Below the pieces are notes generated by a model that did no database searches, had not been told where the DNA came from, and worked only from the letters and a program-made list of their open reading frames with translations. A stretch of 64,000 bases of DNA from Actinotignum timonense. Its GTDB lineage: Bacteria > Actinomycetota > Actinomycetes > Actinomycetales > Actinomycetaceae. The position numbers and the translations under genes were made by a program. Shown piece by piece: positions 16,259-25,048 of this stretch. Every line of letters starts with the position of its first letter. Within the stretch, counting starts at the first letter, position 1. The stretch is from the NCBI RefSeq assembly GCF_030216305.1, contig NZ_JASOKT010000005.1:1-64000 (forward strand). Reading direction: 5' to 3'.

Positions 16259-17491
16259 ATGCATTTCACCACCTTGACCGCCGAGGAATACGTTTCCGCA
16301 ACCCGCCACAGCCCGCGGCTTTTCCTCGCCCAGCTTCCCGAATACGGCCAGTGGCGCACCGAGCAGGGCGATGCCGTTGATTATGTGGGGGTGCGTGATG
16401 GCGCGCAGGTGCGCGGCGTCGCCCTTATTACCTACCAGCCGTGGAAAAAGCTTTTTACTCGTGCCATTATTACCAATGGCCCTACCCTGGATTGGGAGGA
16501 CGGCGAGCTGGTGGAGTTCTTTTTCGCGCAGCTCGCCGCGTATCTTGCCACCAAGAAGCGGGTGATTGCGCTACGCATCACCCCTAATGTGCCCGCCGCT
16601 TTCTATGCGGACATCGAAAAAGTTGCGGATTCGCCCCTGGGGGCGCGGGTGACCGAGCAGCTGCGCGCGGCCGGGTTCCAGCATATTCCCGTGGACCCCA
16701 ATGACCCGGCCGATATTCATTTTATTTATACGAAAGATATTGCCGGGAAGAGTTTCGAGGAGATCGCTGATTCCCTCACGAAAACAATGCGCCGCCAGGT
16801 CAAGCACGTGGGGCGCTACGGCGTGGAGGTACATACTGGCGGTGTTGAACTGTGGGATACCTTCCACCAGCTTTACGAATCCTCGCGCGAACGCACCGAG
16901 ATGGCTGAAATCTCTGATTATTCCGCGCAGCTGTATACCGGGATGATGGAGAAGCTGGGCCCCGAGCGCGCTTTCCTCGCGATTGCCTACGCGCATCCGG
17001 CCACCTACCTGGAGGAGATCACCGTGAATATCGCCCGCCTCGATGAGCAGATCGCGCAGAATTCCACCGAGCCGCGCACCCGCAAAAAGGAGGGCGCCCT
17101 CAAAGAGCTCGGCAGCCAGCGTGCTTCCCTCCTCAAGCAGGAAACCGAGGCCCGCGATTTGGCGCAGCGTTACGGCAATAATGTGCCTTTTGCCGGGGTT
17201 CTGGCTCTCCGCTGGGGTGATGAGCTGGTGCAGCTGCTCCGCGGCTTCAACAAGGATTTCACCACCTATAACCGTGATTACCCGGTGGAATCGACCCTGC
17301 TGCGCTGGGCGGCCGCCCACGATATTTCCACCTACAACACCCTCGGGATTTCCGGTATTTTCGACGCCACCGGCCCCGATTACCCGGTCCTCGAGTACAA
17401 ACGCAAGCTCAACGGGAACGTGGAGGAATTCATCGGCACTTTCGCGCTGGCCTTGCGCCTAGAAGCCAAGCTCACGGGAGCTTTGATCTAG
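16259..17491 (+). CDS. FemX/FemAB-family peptidoglycan cross-bridge aminoacyltransferase
   Basis: A 410-residue FemABX protein with two GNAT-like halves, split by a charged helical hairpin at about residues 255-305 (ARLDEQIAQN...KKEGALKELGSQRASLLKQETEARD) that resembles the coiled-coil arm of FemA/FemX. Family features include RQVKHVGRYGVEV, ELYESSRERTEM-like and GTYNTLGISG-like segments (here ISTYNTLGISGIFD). These enzymes use aminoacyl-tRNA to extend the stem peptide at its third residue, in the cytoplasm. That fits the lysine-type MurE in this window. The amino acid added is unknown. It is monocistronic and convergent with murJ. Confidence 0.9.
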   Translation: MHFTTLTAEEYVSATRHSPRLFLAQLPEYGQWRTEQGDAVDYVGVRDGAQVRGVALITYQPWKKLFTRAIITNGPTLDWEDGELVEFFFAQLAAYLATKKRVIALRITPNVPAAFYADIEKVADSPLGARVTEQLRAAGFQHIPVDPNDPADIHFIYTKDIAGKSFEEIADSLTKTMRRQVKHVGRYGVEVHTGGVELWDTFHQLYESSRERTEMAEISDYSAQLYTGMMEKLGPERAFLAIAYAHPATYLEEITVNIARLDEQIAQNSTEPRTRKKEGALKELGSQRASLLKQETEARDLAQRYGNNVPFAGVLALRWGDELVQLLRGFNKDFTTYNRDYPVESTLLRWAAAHDISTYNTLGISGIFDATGPDYPVLEYKRKLNGNVEEFIGTFALALRLEAKLTGALI

Positions 17492-17532
17492 CGGTTTCGG
17501 CACGCTACCGCGCCGCACCGGGTACGACGACG

Positions 17533-17555
17533 GGGCTGCGCCGCCGGCGCAGCCC
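17533..17555. terminator. Bidirectional hairpin between the femX-like gene and murJ
   Basis: GGGCTGCGCC and GGCGCAGCCC form a perfect 10-bp stem with loop GCC. It lies in the convergent gap, 42 bases after the femX-like stop and 22 bases after the murJ stop. No U-tract follows on either strand. Confidence 0.6.
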
Positions 17556-17576
17556 GGCTAGCTGCCACCAAGCCGA

Positions 17577-19394
17577 TTAGCGGCGGCGTAGGCGGGCCAG
17601 GATCCTACCCACGGGGCGGAAAAGCACGTCGATTTCTTCCATTTTTGCCAGCTTCATGCCACCCACGTACACCAGCACCATGACGCTTCCCCCCACGATG
17701 AGGGCCAGGAGTGCTTGCACGGGGCTCATGGGGCTAAAGACGGGGCCCACCAGGCGGGCCGCCCCGTAGCCGGCCGCGGCTGCCAAGCCGGAAATCCCCA
17801 AGAGTTTGATATGGAAGGAAGCCAGGACTGCGCCGTCGACCCCACCCATCCGCGGCGAGAGGTGCCACAGCATCACGATGACCGCAAAAATATTGGCGAG
17901 TGAGCCCACAATACCCACCGCCCACACCACGTGCTGGGGCGGGAGTAGCGCGCAGAAAACCGTGAGCACGCAGGAGGCTCCCTGGAACGGCAAACTGATG
18001 AGGAAGGCGCCGCGGGTGTCCTCGAAGGCGTAGTAGACGCGGTCGAGCACGCTCACCGCACCGATGCCGAAGAGCCCGAGGGCCATGGAGGCCACCACTT
18101 TCCCGAGGGTGACGGCCTGTTCCGCGCTCGACGTGATGGCGAAGAGGCGGGAAACGGGGACCGCGAAAACCATGAGGCCGATGGCGGCCAGGAACATGAT
18201 GGTGGAGACGATGCGCAGGGTGCGGGACACGTCGCGGCGCATCCGGTCCCGGTCGCCGTCTGCCGCGGCCCGCGAGATGCGGGTGAAGACCGCGGTGGCA
18301 ATGGAAACCACGAAGAGTGAGGTGGGTAGGGAGTAGATCGTGTAGGCGGTATCGTAGGCGAAATTGCCCGCCACGTACTCGGAGTTCATCCCCATGCGAA
18401 TGGCCCGGTCAGAGGCCCCGGCGGCGGCATTGGAGATGAGCGCCGTCGGAATAATGGAGGTGATCATCATGAGGAGCATCCACCAGGAAGCCCGGCCGGC
18501 CGCCCCCAACCCGGAATTGCGCCACCGGAAATCGAAACGGAAATGAATGCCCAGGCGGCGCAGCGGCCAGATGAGGATGAGGGCTTGGGCGACGATCCCC
18601 AGGGTGGAAATACCGCCGAGCCAGCCCACCCGCGAGGCCGTCCAGCGCCCCGCTTCCAGGGCGTCTTCCGGGGTGGCCGAGCCGAAAAGAGCGAGGATGG
18701 CGAGCATCCCGAGCACCGCCACCACGTTATTGAGAGCCGGCGCCCACATATAGGGCCCGAAGTTTTCGCGGGCGTTGAGGATCTGCCCGATCACGGTGTA
18801 CATGCCGTAGAAGAAAATTTGGGGCAGGCACCAGTAGGCCCAGGCCACCGTGAGGCGATACCAGTCCTCGGACATGGTGGCGGCCATGACCTTGACCACG
18901 GCGGGCGCGGCCAGGGTAATGAGCACGGTCACCGCGCCCAGGCCCACAATCGCCACGGTGAGGAGCTTGTTAATAAAGGCGGCGCCTTCTTTTTCCCCCC
19001 GTTTGGTGGCCCGCACAATGGCCGGCACCAGCACCGCATTGACCAGGCCTCCCACAATAATCATGTAAATAAGATTGGGGAGTTTATTGGCGATCCCGAA
19101 AGCGTTGCCGGCCGGCGAGGTCAGGCCCACCACCGCGCCGAGGAGAATCGGGGAGCGCACCAGGCCGAGGATACGCGAGACGAGCGTGCCGAAGAACATA
19201 ATGATGGAGGCCCGCGCGGCGCTCGCGCTTTTTTCGCTCGCGGTATTCTCGCTCGCGCTTTTTTCACTCGAGCTGGCGAAGGTTTCGGGCTCGGGGCCTG
19301 CGCCGGCGGATTCCGCTAGATCCGGGAGGGCATCCGCACGGTCGTCGGCCACAAAATGCCGTCCGCTAGGGCGGCGCGGGGGGAAGAAACGCAT
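17577..19394 (-). CDS. murJ: Lipid II flippase MurJ (MviN family)
   Basis: A 605-residue MOP-family transporter with about 14 helices. A disordered cytoplasmic N-terminus (about 1-60) carries a Ser/Glu/Ala repeat (SSSEKSASENTASEKSAS). The MviN landmarks LVSRILGLVRSPILL, NLIYMIIVGGLVNAVLVPAIVRA and NAREN-FGPYMWAPALNNVV are present. It moves lipid II to the outer face of the membrane. ATG at 19394 has TAAGCT (19401-19406) six bases upstream, so it may also have its own leaderless transcript. The ATP-grasp gene lies only 15 bases upstream. Confidence 0.93.
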   Translation of the reverse strand: MRFFPPRRPSGRHFVADDRADALPDLAESAGAGPEPETFASSSEKSASENTASEKSASAARASIIMFFGTLVSRILGLVRSPILLGAVVGLTSPAGNAFGIANKLPNLIYMIIVGGLVNAVLVPAIVRATKRGEKEGAAFINKLLTVAIVGLGAVTVLITLAAPAVVKVMAATMSEDWYRLTVAWAYWCLPQIFFYGMYTVIGQILNARENFGPYMWAPALNNVVAVLGMLAILALFGSATPEDALEAGRWTASRVGWLGGISTLGIVAQALILIWPLRRLGIHFRFDFRWRNSGLGAAGRASWWMLLMMITSIIPTALISNAAAGASDRAIRMGMNSEYVAGNFAYDTAYTIYSLPTSLFVVSIATAVFTRISRAAADGDRDRMRRDVSRTLRIVSTIMFLAAIGLMVFAVPVSRLFAITSSAEQAVTLGKVVASMALGLFGIGAVSVLDRVYYAFEDTRGAFLISLPFQGASCVLTVFCALLPPQHVVWAVGIVGSLANIFAVIVMLWHLSPRMGGVDGAVLASFHIKLLGISGLAAAAGYGAARLVGPVFSPMSPVQALLALIVGGSVMVLVYVGGMKLAKMEEIDVLFRPVGRILARLRRR

Positions 19395-19400
19395 GCTTCG

Positions 19401-19406
19401 AGCTTA
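19401..19406 (-). promoter_or_regulatory. Candidate -10 of murJ (leaderless)
   Basis: TAAGCT on the minus strand, six bases before the ATG, located in the short gap after the ATP-grasp gene stop. Confidence 0.45.
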
Positions 19407-19409
19407 GCC

Positions 19410-20642
19410 TTAGAATCCAGATTCGGTGGGATGCGGATAGAAGCGCCGCATTTTCTGCACCGCACGAATATCGGAGAGCATCCGGAACAGGGTGCGCTTG
19501 GGGTGGCGGTCCTTGCTATAGGCGATCGGGTTGACCACCGGGCCGCGCCTCCGCACCCGCCGCACCTGCTCGGCCAGCTGCGGATCGCGCAAGTAGCGGC
19601 GCCCCGCCAGCCAGGCGGGAATAATCGCGAAAATGCCGGCGCGATTGACCCGCTGAAGCGGTGCGGTTTCCCCGGCCATATCCGCAACCAGGGCGCGCGC
19701 CAGATTCACCCCGCCCACCTTGAGGTAGTAGTGCCCGCGCCCGGCCCGCGGATTGAGATCCAGCCAATAGGCCCGGCCGGTACGCGGATCAATTTTCACG
19801 TCCATGGAGAAGAAGCCCCGCAGGCCCACCTCGCGCACGATCCGCTCGGCGCGGTCGGTGAGGAACCCCTCCGGATCGGTGAGGATAATCCCGGCATTGC
19901 CGATGAGCGAAGGCTCATGCAGCCCGAGCAGCACCCTCCCCGAGCCAATAGCGCTCAGGTGCCCGCGCGAATCGATATACCCATTGACAACCCACTGGGT
20001 AGTATCATCCCCCGGAATGAGTTCCTGGGCGATAAGGTCAATATCGACCTGGCGGCCGGCAAGCGTGGCAAATTTCGCGCGGGCCGCTGCGGCGTCGTCG
20101 AATACCTCCACCTTTTTCAGGCCCGTCGCGTACAGCGAGGTGGGGTTATCCGCGCGCGCGGGTTTGACGACAATGGGGAAGGGCAGCGTGGCGAGCGCCG
20201 CGTCCCAGGTCTCGGGTTGGGAAAGATGTACGACGGCGCGCCGCGGGGCCGCCTCCCCCACCTTTTCGTACACCTGCGCCATCGCCTCTTTCGAATTCGC
20301 GAGGTCCACGACATCCGGCGCGGCGAAAGGGAAGAACCAGTTGGAGGCGAGGCGGTGCCGGTTGCGCACAATAACATCCACGCCCTCATCAACATTGACC
20401 AGGCAGATGAGGCGGCGATCCGCGAACTCCGCGGCCAGGGAATTGAGCAGCGCCACGAATTTTTCTTCGTCCTCCATAATATGGCGTTCGCAGTAGCGCA
20501 CCGAGAGAATGGAGGAATTATTAATATGCCCCCGCGGGTATTCGGCGACGACGAGCGAGGTCACCCCGTAGGTCTCGTGGAACAGCCGCGCGAAACTATA
20601 GGCTTCCACCTCATTACCGAAGATCACCGGCAGTGCATCCAT
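19410..20642 (-). CDS. ATP-grasp carboxylate-amine ligase next to murJ
   Basis: A 410-residue protein of the COG3919-like ATP-grasp group. FPIVVKPARADNPTS (about residues 150-165) is the ATP lysine strand, QELIPGDDTTQWVVNGY follows, and FFSMDVKIDPRTGRAYWLDLNPRAGRGHYYLKVGG (about 300-335) holds the metal-binding Asp and Asn. The substrate is unknown. Since D-aspartate ligases of peptidoglycan bridges belong to the same superfamily and the gene abuts murJ, a wall-related role is an inference. ATG at 20642 has a GGAGGGAG ribosome site, better than the start at 20675. Confidence 0.8.
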   Translation of the reverse strand: MDALPVIFGNEVEAYSFARLFHETYGVTSLVVAEYPRGHINNSSILSVRYCERHIMEDEEKFVALLNSLAAEFADRRLICLVNVDEGVDVIVRNRHRLASNWFFPFAAPDVVDLANSKEAMAQVYEKVGEAAPRRAVVHLSQPETWDAALATLPFPIVVKPARADNPTSLYATGLKKVEVFDDAAAARAKFATLAGRQVDIDLIAQELIPGDDTTQWVVNGYIDSRGHLSAIGSGRVLLGLHEPSLIGNAGIILTDPEGFLTDRAERIVREVGLRGFFSMDVKIDPRTGRAYWLDLNPRAGRGHYYLKVGGVNLARALVADMAGETAPLQRVNRAGIFAIIPAWLAGRRYLRDPQLAEQVRRVRRRGPVVNPIAYSKDRHPKRTLFRMLSDIRAVQKMRRFYPHPTESGF

Positions 20643-20741
20643 ACGTGTTCTCCCTCCGCGCCCGGCCGCGGGCATGGTTATTATGCTAGCAGCGCCGCGC
20701 TAAAGTAGAAGGCAGCACTCCGCCCCCGTGAAAGGACCATC

Positions 20742-20978
20742 GTGACCGAAGCCGATATCCCCAGCATTGAGGTTCGTTTGCCGATTAAGCTCGGCCAGTT
20801 TGTGAAATTAGCATCGCTGGCCGCCTCCGGTGCCGAAGCCCGCGAGCTTATTGAAGCGGGCGATATTAGCGTGAACGGCCAGGTAGAAACCCGGCGCGGC
20901 AGCGCGCTGAGCGACGGCGATGTGGTTGCCCTCGCCCAGCCGCGCGGTGCCTTGCGCGTGCGGGTAGCGAGCCTCTAG
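20742..20978 (+). CDS. Small S4-domain RNA-binding protein
   Basis: A 78-residue protein that is almost only an S4 domain: IKLGQFVKLASLAASGAEARELIEAGDISVNGQVETRRGSALSDGDVV, as in YaaA/YbcJ-type proteins. It probably binds structured RNA or ribosomes. The start is GTG at 20742 with an AAAGGA ribosome site. It diverges from the ATP-grasp gene and converges with glyS. Confidence 0.88.
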   Translation: MTEADIPSIEVRLPIKLGQFVKLASLAASGAEARELIEAGDISVNGQVETRRGSALSDGDVVALAQPRGALRVRVASL

Positions 20979-20992
20979 CAACTCGGCAGCCG

Positions 20993-21028
20993 GCGGCCGC
21001 GCACAGCGAAACGCCAGCCGCGGGCCGC
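20993..21028. terminator. Possible hairpin in the convergent S4-glyS gap
   Basis: GCGGCCGCG pairs with CGCGGGCCGC with one bulged base over a 17-base loop. No U-tract follows. It lies between two gene ends and may stop transcription both ways. Confidence 0.35.
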
Positions 21029-21038
21029 ACTCACAGTC

Positions 21039-22436
21039 CTAGCAGCCCACCAGTTTCTGGGCCAGGAAGCCCTCCACTTTCTCCAGCGGGATCCGGACCT
21101 GCTCCATGGTGTCGCGGTCGCGGACCGTCACCGCCTGATCTTCGAGGGTGTCGAAGTCCACGGTCACGCAGTACGGGGTGCCAATTTCATCCTGGCGGCG
21201 GTAGCGGCGCCCGACCGCTCCTGCGTCGTCGAAATCAACATTCCACGAGGCCCGCAAGCGCGCGGCAAGATCCGCCGCCAGGGGCGTGAGCTTCTCGTTA
21301 CGCGAGAGCGGGAGCACCGCGGCCTTGACGGGTGCCAGGCGCGGATCCAAGCGCAGCACGGTGCGCTTATCCACCCCGCCCTTGGTATTGGGGGCTTCAT
21401 CCTCCACGTAAGCATCCACGAGGAATGCCATGAGCGAGCGGGTCAGCCCGGCCGAGGGCTCAATCACGTAGGGAACGTAGCGCTCCCCGCTGGCCTGGTC
21501 GAAGTAGGACAGGTCCTTGCCCGAATGCTTGATATGGGTGGTGAGGTCGAAATCGGTACGGTTGGCGATGCCTTCCAGTTCGCCCCAATCCGAACCCTGG
21601 AAACCGAATTTGTACTCGATATCCACGGTGCGCTTAGAGTAGTGGGACAGCTTTTCCTTGGGATGTTCGTACAGGCGCAGGTGCTCCGGGTTGATGCCCA
21701 GGTCCTTGTACCAGTCCAGGCGCTGGTCAATCCAGTACTGGTGCCATTCTTCATCCTCCCCCGGCTTGACGAAGAACTCCAGTTCCATCTGCTCGAATTC
21801 GCGGGTGCGGAAAATGAAGTTTCCGGGGGTGATTTCGTTGCGGAACGACTTGCCGATCTGGCCGATGCCGAAGGGCGGCTTCTTGCGCGAGGTGGTTTGC
21901 ACATTCGCGAAATTCACGAAAATACCCTGGGCGGTTTCCGGGCGCAGGTAGTGCAGGCCGGATTCGTCTTCCACCGGGCCGAGGGTGGTTTTCAGCATCA
22001 TATTAAAATCGCGCGGCTCGGTCCATTGGCCCTTCACGCCGCAATGCGGGCAACCCAGCTCCGCGGTGGGAATGGAATCCGGGTCGTCAATATGCTTCTT
22101 GGCGGCCAGCGCTTCCTGGAGCTGGTCCATGCGCAGGCGCTTGTGGCAGTTGAGGCATTCGATAAGCGGATCGTTGAACACGCCGACGTGCCCGGAAGCA
22201 ACCCACACCTCCCGCGGCAAAATAATGGAGGAGTCGATACCCACAACGTTATCGCGACTTTGCACCATGTAACGCCACCACTGGCGCTTAATATTTTCTT
22301 TCAGCTCGGTTCCCAGCGGGCCGTAATCCCAGGCCGAACGGGTACCGCCGTATATTTCCCCGGCGGGGAAGACGAAACCGCGGCGCTTGGCCAAAGAAAT
22401 AACGTTATCGAGACGGGAGGGAGCAGGCTTAGCCAA
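21039..22436 (-). CDS. glyS: Glycyl-tRNA synthetase, class II (single chain)
   Basis: A 465-residue GlyQS-type enzyme. It contains [25 protein letters not shown] near the N-terminus, Cys pairs ECLNCHKRL and [10 protein letters not shown], the active-site segment [37 protein letters not shown], and a C-terminal anticodon-binding domain. It charges tRNA-Gly. The start codon is TTG at 22436, supported by AAAGGA six bases upstream. A TAGACT -10 lies at 22485-22490. It is convergent with the S4 gene. Confidence 0.96.
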   Translation of the reverse strand: MAKPAPSRLDNVISLAKRRGFVFPAGEIYGGTRSAWDYGPLGTELKENIKRQWWRYMVQSRDNVVGIDSSIILPREVWVASGHVGVFNDPLIECLNCHKRLRMDQLQEALAAKKHIDDPDSIPTAELGCPHCGVKGQWTEPRDFNMMLKTTLGPVEDESGLHYLRPETAQGIFVNFANVQTTSRKKPPFGIGQIGKSFRNEITPGNFIFRTREFEQMELEFFVKPGEDEEWHQYWIDQRLDWYKDLGINPEHLRLYEHPKEKLSHYSKRTVDIEYKFGFQGSDWGELEGIANRTDFDLTTHIKHSGKDLSYFDQASGERYVPYVIEPSAGLTRSLMAFLVDAYVEDEAPNTKGGVDKRTVLRLDPRLAPVKAAVLPLSRNEKLTPLAADLAARLRASWNVDFDDAGAVGRRYRRQDEIGTPYCVTVDFDTLEDQAVTVRDRDTMEQVRIPLEKVEGFLAQKLVGC

Positions 22437-22481
22437 CGTTGTTCCTTTCTATTGCGCGCATCCGGATGATGCGTGGCCCGT

Positions 22482-23006
22482 CTAGTCTACCGCCGCGCCC
22501 GTTTCCGCGCGGTCCCGGCCGGTGCGGAAAACGAAAAGGAAATATGCGACGACGACGCCCAGTACCACCACTGCGGCAATTCCCCACGGGTTACCGAAAA
22601 TAGCGGCCCAGACCGCTCGCAGGGCGAGCATGCCAACCGTCGAGTAGATCGCCGCCCAGCCCAGCCAGCCGGGCAGCGCGGCCAGGGTGAAACGCCAGCC
22701 GCTCATGCGGGTGAGCCCAGCACCGATAAGGATGACGGTTTGCACCCCGATGGTGAAGAAGCAGAGAGTAACGAGGGGCCAGCCGCGCCGTGCCACCCGC
22801 TGCGAGGCCGCGATCACGCGCTCGTCATGCGCCCAGGCCCAGGCCCGGTGGGCGAGGCGATTGCGCGGTTCGCGCTGCCGGGCCACCAGGTAAGCGGCAT
22901 AGCGCCCCAGCCAGAAAGTAGCGCTGGAACGCAAGGACACCACGAGGAAAAGGAAAAGGTAAACAAAGGCGAAGGAGCGCCCGGCCAGGAATGAGAAGGA
23001 ATCCAT
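22482..23006 (-). CDS. Four-helix membrane protein of unknown function
   Basis: A 174-residue protein with hydrophobic segments at about residues 10-30, 80-102, 106-130 and 138-160, a cytoplasmic Arg-rich loop after the first, and a short charged tail. No domain is recognised. The start is ATG at 23006, directly after the zur stop, so it is probably the last gene of the zinc operon. A metal-related role is not shown by the sequence. Confidence 0.7.
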   Translation of the reverse strand: MDSFSFLAGRSFAFVYLFLFLVVSLRSSATFWLGRYAAYLVARQREPRNRLAHRAWAWAHDERVIAASQRVARRGWPLVTLCFFTIGVQTVILIGAGLTRMSGWRFTLAALPGWLGWAAIYSTVGMLALRAVWAAIFGNPWGIAAVVVLGVVVAYFLFVFRTGRDRAETGAAVD

Positions 23007-23008
23007 GC

Positions 23009-23437
23009 TTAGCGGCCCATTCCTTCCCGGTTCCGGCCGTTATGCTGCCCGGCGCAATCGGCGCAGACCCCGATGAGTTCAAGGGTGTGATCCACATCCG
23101 AGAAGCCGTTCGCGGTGGCGATGGAACGCACCCAATCTTCGGCCCCTTCCAGGGCGATTTCCACGGTTTTCCCGCAGCGCCGGCACATGAGGTGATGGTG
23201 GTGTTCTTCGGTTTCGCAATAGCGGTAGAGGGTTTCGGTGCCCTCCTGCATGGTGTCGAGAATCCCTTCGTCCGCCATCGCCTGCAAGGTGCGGTACACG
23301 GTGGCCAGGCCGATGCGCCGGCCTTCCCGGGAAAGTTTTTCGTGGAGCTCCTGGGCGGAAACGAATTCCGGGATCGTCTCCACCATCTTCGAAATGGCGA
23401 TCCGCTGGGCAGTTACTCGCGGTTTAGACGCGTTCAT
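23009..23437 (-). CDS. zur: Fur-family zinc uptake regulator
   Basis: A 142-residue Fur protein. The winged helix holds RVTAQRIAISKMVE and RIGLATVYRTLQAMADEGI. The metal sites include ETEEHHHHLMCRRCGKTVEI and the C-terminal VCADCAGQH Cys pair. The operon context (znuA-znuC-znuB upstream) points to zinc. ATG at 23437 has an AGGAGGG ribosome site and overlaps the end of znuB by 14 bases. It presumably represses the operon that contains it. Confidence 0.9.
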   Translation of the reverse strand: MNASKPRVTAQRIAISKMVETIPEFVSAQELHEKLSREGRRIGLATVYRTLQAMADEGILDTMQEGTETLYRYCETEEHHHHLMCRRCGKTVEIALEGAEDWVRSIATANGFSDVDHTLELIGVCADCAGQHNGRNREGMGR

Positions 23438-24284
23438 GAACCCTCCTGTGGTTGCGCCGTACCAGTGTGGACATGATTGCCACAACTGCGTACCCGGCAA
23501 TGAGAATCACCGCGATCATAGCCCCGGGAGAGGCAGAAACATAGCGGGTAATGACCAATCCGACAAGTGCGGCCCCGCATCCGAGCCCCATGGCCAGGCG
23601 CTGGGTGTGCGCCAGGGAGGAGCACACCAGCTGGGCGGTGGCCACCGGCACGATCATCATGGCCGAGACCAGCAGAATGCCCACCACCCGCATGGAGACC
23701 GCCACCGTGAGGGCCGCCGTGACCGCGATGAGGATGTTAAAAGCCCGTACCGGCAGGCCCGAGGCCCGCGCGAAGTCTTCATCGTTCGTCACGGAGAAGA
23801 GCGGGCCGCGCAGCCCGATACCCACCGCGAGGATAACCACGGTGAGGGCCACGGTGTACCACACGTCCTGCCCCGTGACCGTGGTAACCGAGCCAAAGAG
23901 GTAGTAGTTGAGGTTCGCCGTCGTACCACCCGCGAGGGAAATAAGCAGTACCCCGCACGCAATGCCGCCGTAAAACAGAATCGCGAGCGCGGTATCTCCC
24001 GAGGTGATTCCCGAGGAACGCACCCATTCGATAATGAGCGCGCCGAGCACCGCAATAATAAGGGCGCCGGGTACCGCGAAACGTTCGGGTTGCCCGTGCA
24101 ACCAGGTGCCCGTCAGCCAGCCGAGCGCCACCCCGGTGAGGGCCACGTGGCCGATGCCGTCGCCCATGAGGGCCATGCCGCGTTGGACGAGGTAGCTGCC
24201 CACGATCGGCGCGGCCAGCCCCACGAGCACCGCCACCAGCAGCGAGCGCATCATGAGGGGCGAGGAAAGAATATCTGCGATCAT
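23424..24284 (-). CDS. znuB: Zinc ABC transporter permease
   Basis: A 286-residue ABC-3 permease with about eight helices. VQRGMALMGDGIGHVALTGVALGWL near residue 35 is the family signature, and a conserved TNDEDFARASGLPVRAFNIL loop contacts the ATPase. It moves zinc (or a similar divalent metal) through the membrane. ATG at 24284 overlaps the znuC stop by four bases, so the genes are translationally coupled. Confidence 0.92.
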   Translation of the reverse strand: MIADILSSPLMMRSLLVAVLVGLAAPIVGSYLVQRGMALMGDGIGHVALTGVALGWLTGTWLHGQPERFAVPGALIIAVLGALIIEWVRSSGITSGDTALAILFYGGIACGVLLISLAGGTTANLNYYLFGSVTTVTGQDVWYTVALTVVILAVGIGLRGPLFSVTNDEDFARASGLPVRAFNILIAVTAALTVAVSMRVVGILLVSAMMIVPVATAQLVCSSLAHTQRLAMGLGCGAALVGLVITRYVSASPGAMIAVILIAGYAVVAIMSTLVRRNHRRVHERV

Positions 24285-25048
24285 TGCGCCACTCCCCCGT
24301 GCACGTAGCCATCGGATACTTGAATATCGCGACCCACCAGGTGGGCGAGTTCCCCGCGTTCGTGGAGCACCATGACGAGGGTGAGGCCCGAGCCGTGCAG
24401 GCGGGTGAGGATTTCGGCCAGATCGGCACGGGCGCGGGCATCGATCCCGGCTAGCGGTTCGTCAAGAACCAGCAGATCGGGGCGGCGCACCAGCGCGCGG
24501 GCAATCATGACGCGGTGCTGCTGTCCACCGGAAAAGACCCGCACCGGGTCCTGGGCACGGCTTTCCAAACCCACCGCCGCGAGGGCCTCGTAGGCGGCGG
24601 CGCGGGCCGCTTTCCCTTTATCCGCGAAGAGGTGGCGCCCGGAAAGCAAACCGGAGCGCACCACTTCCAGGGCGGTGGCAGGCAGGTTGCCGGCATGCAC
24701 CATCGACTGGGGCACGTAGCCCACTCGGTGCCAGGGCACCTGGCGGGGGCGCGCGGTATCCACCCCGAAAATCTGCGCGGTTCCGGTATGGGGTACGACG
24801 CCGAGAAGCCCTTTGACAAGGGTGGATTTGCCCGAGCCGTTGGGCCCGAAAATCCCCACCGACTCCCCGGCCGCGATCTCCAGGTGAGCCGAATGCACGA
24901 TTTCGCGCCCGCCCAGGGTAATGCACAAATCGCGGGCGAGGAGGGCCGGGGAAACCGCGGGCTGCGCCGGTATCGCGCCCCTAGCCGGTGCCGGAGACGT
25001 TCCGGGTGCTGCGCCCGTACCCGGTGCCGGGGCCGGGCTTACTGGCAC
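24281..25048 (-). CDS. znuC: Zinc ABC transporter ATP-binding protein
   Basis: A 255-residue ABC ATPase with Walker A GPNGSGKSTLV (about 70-80), Q-loop YVPQSM, signature VFSGGQQHRVMIARAL and Walker B LLVLDEPLAGID. GTG at 25048 overlaps the znuA stop by ten bases and has GAGGG eight bases upstream. The first 35 residues are a Pro/Ala/Gly low-complexity stretch not found in typical ZnuC. The coding DNA there is repetitive, so this extension probably grew from the gene junction. Confidence 0.93.
   Translation of the reverse strand: MPVSPAPAPGTGAAPGTSPAPARGAIPAQPAVSPALLARDLCITLGGREIVHSAHLEIAAGESVGIFGPNGSGKSTLVKGLLGVVPHTGTAQIFGVDTARPRQVPWHRVGYVPQSMVHAGNLPATALEVVRSGLLSGRHLFADKGKAARAAAYEALAAVGLESRAQDPVRVFSGGQQHRVMIARALVRRPDLLVLDEPLAGIDARARADLAEILTRLHGSGLTLVMVLHERGELAHLVGRDIQVSDGYVHGGVAQ

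Noticed and set aside
22437..22481. Riboswitch or T-box leader for glyS
   Set aside because: Only about 48 bases separate the likely -10 from the TTG start, too short for either structure.
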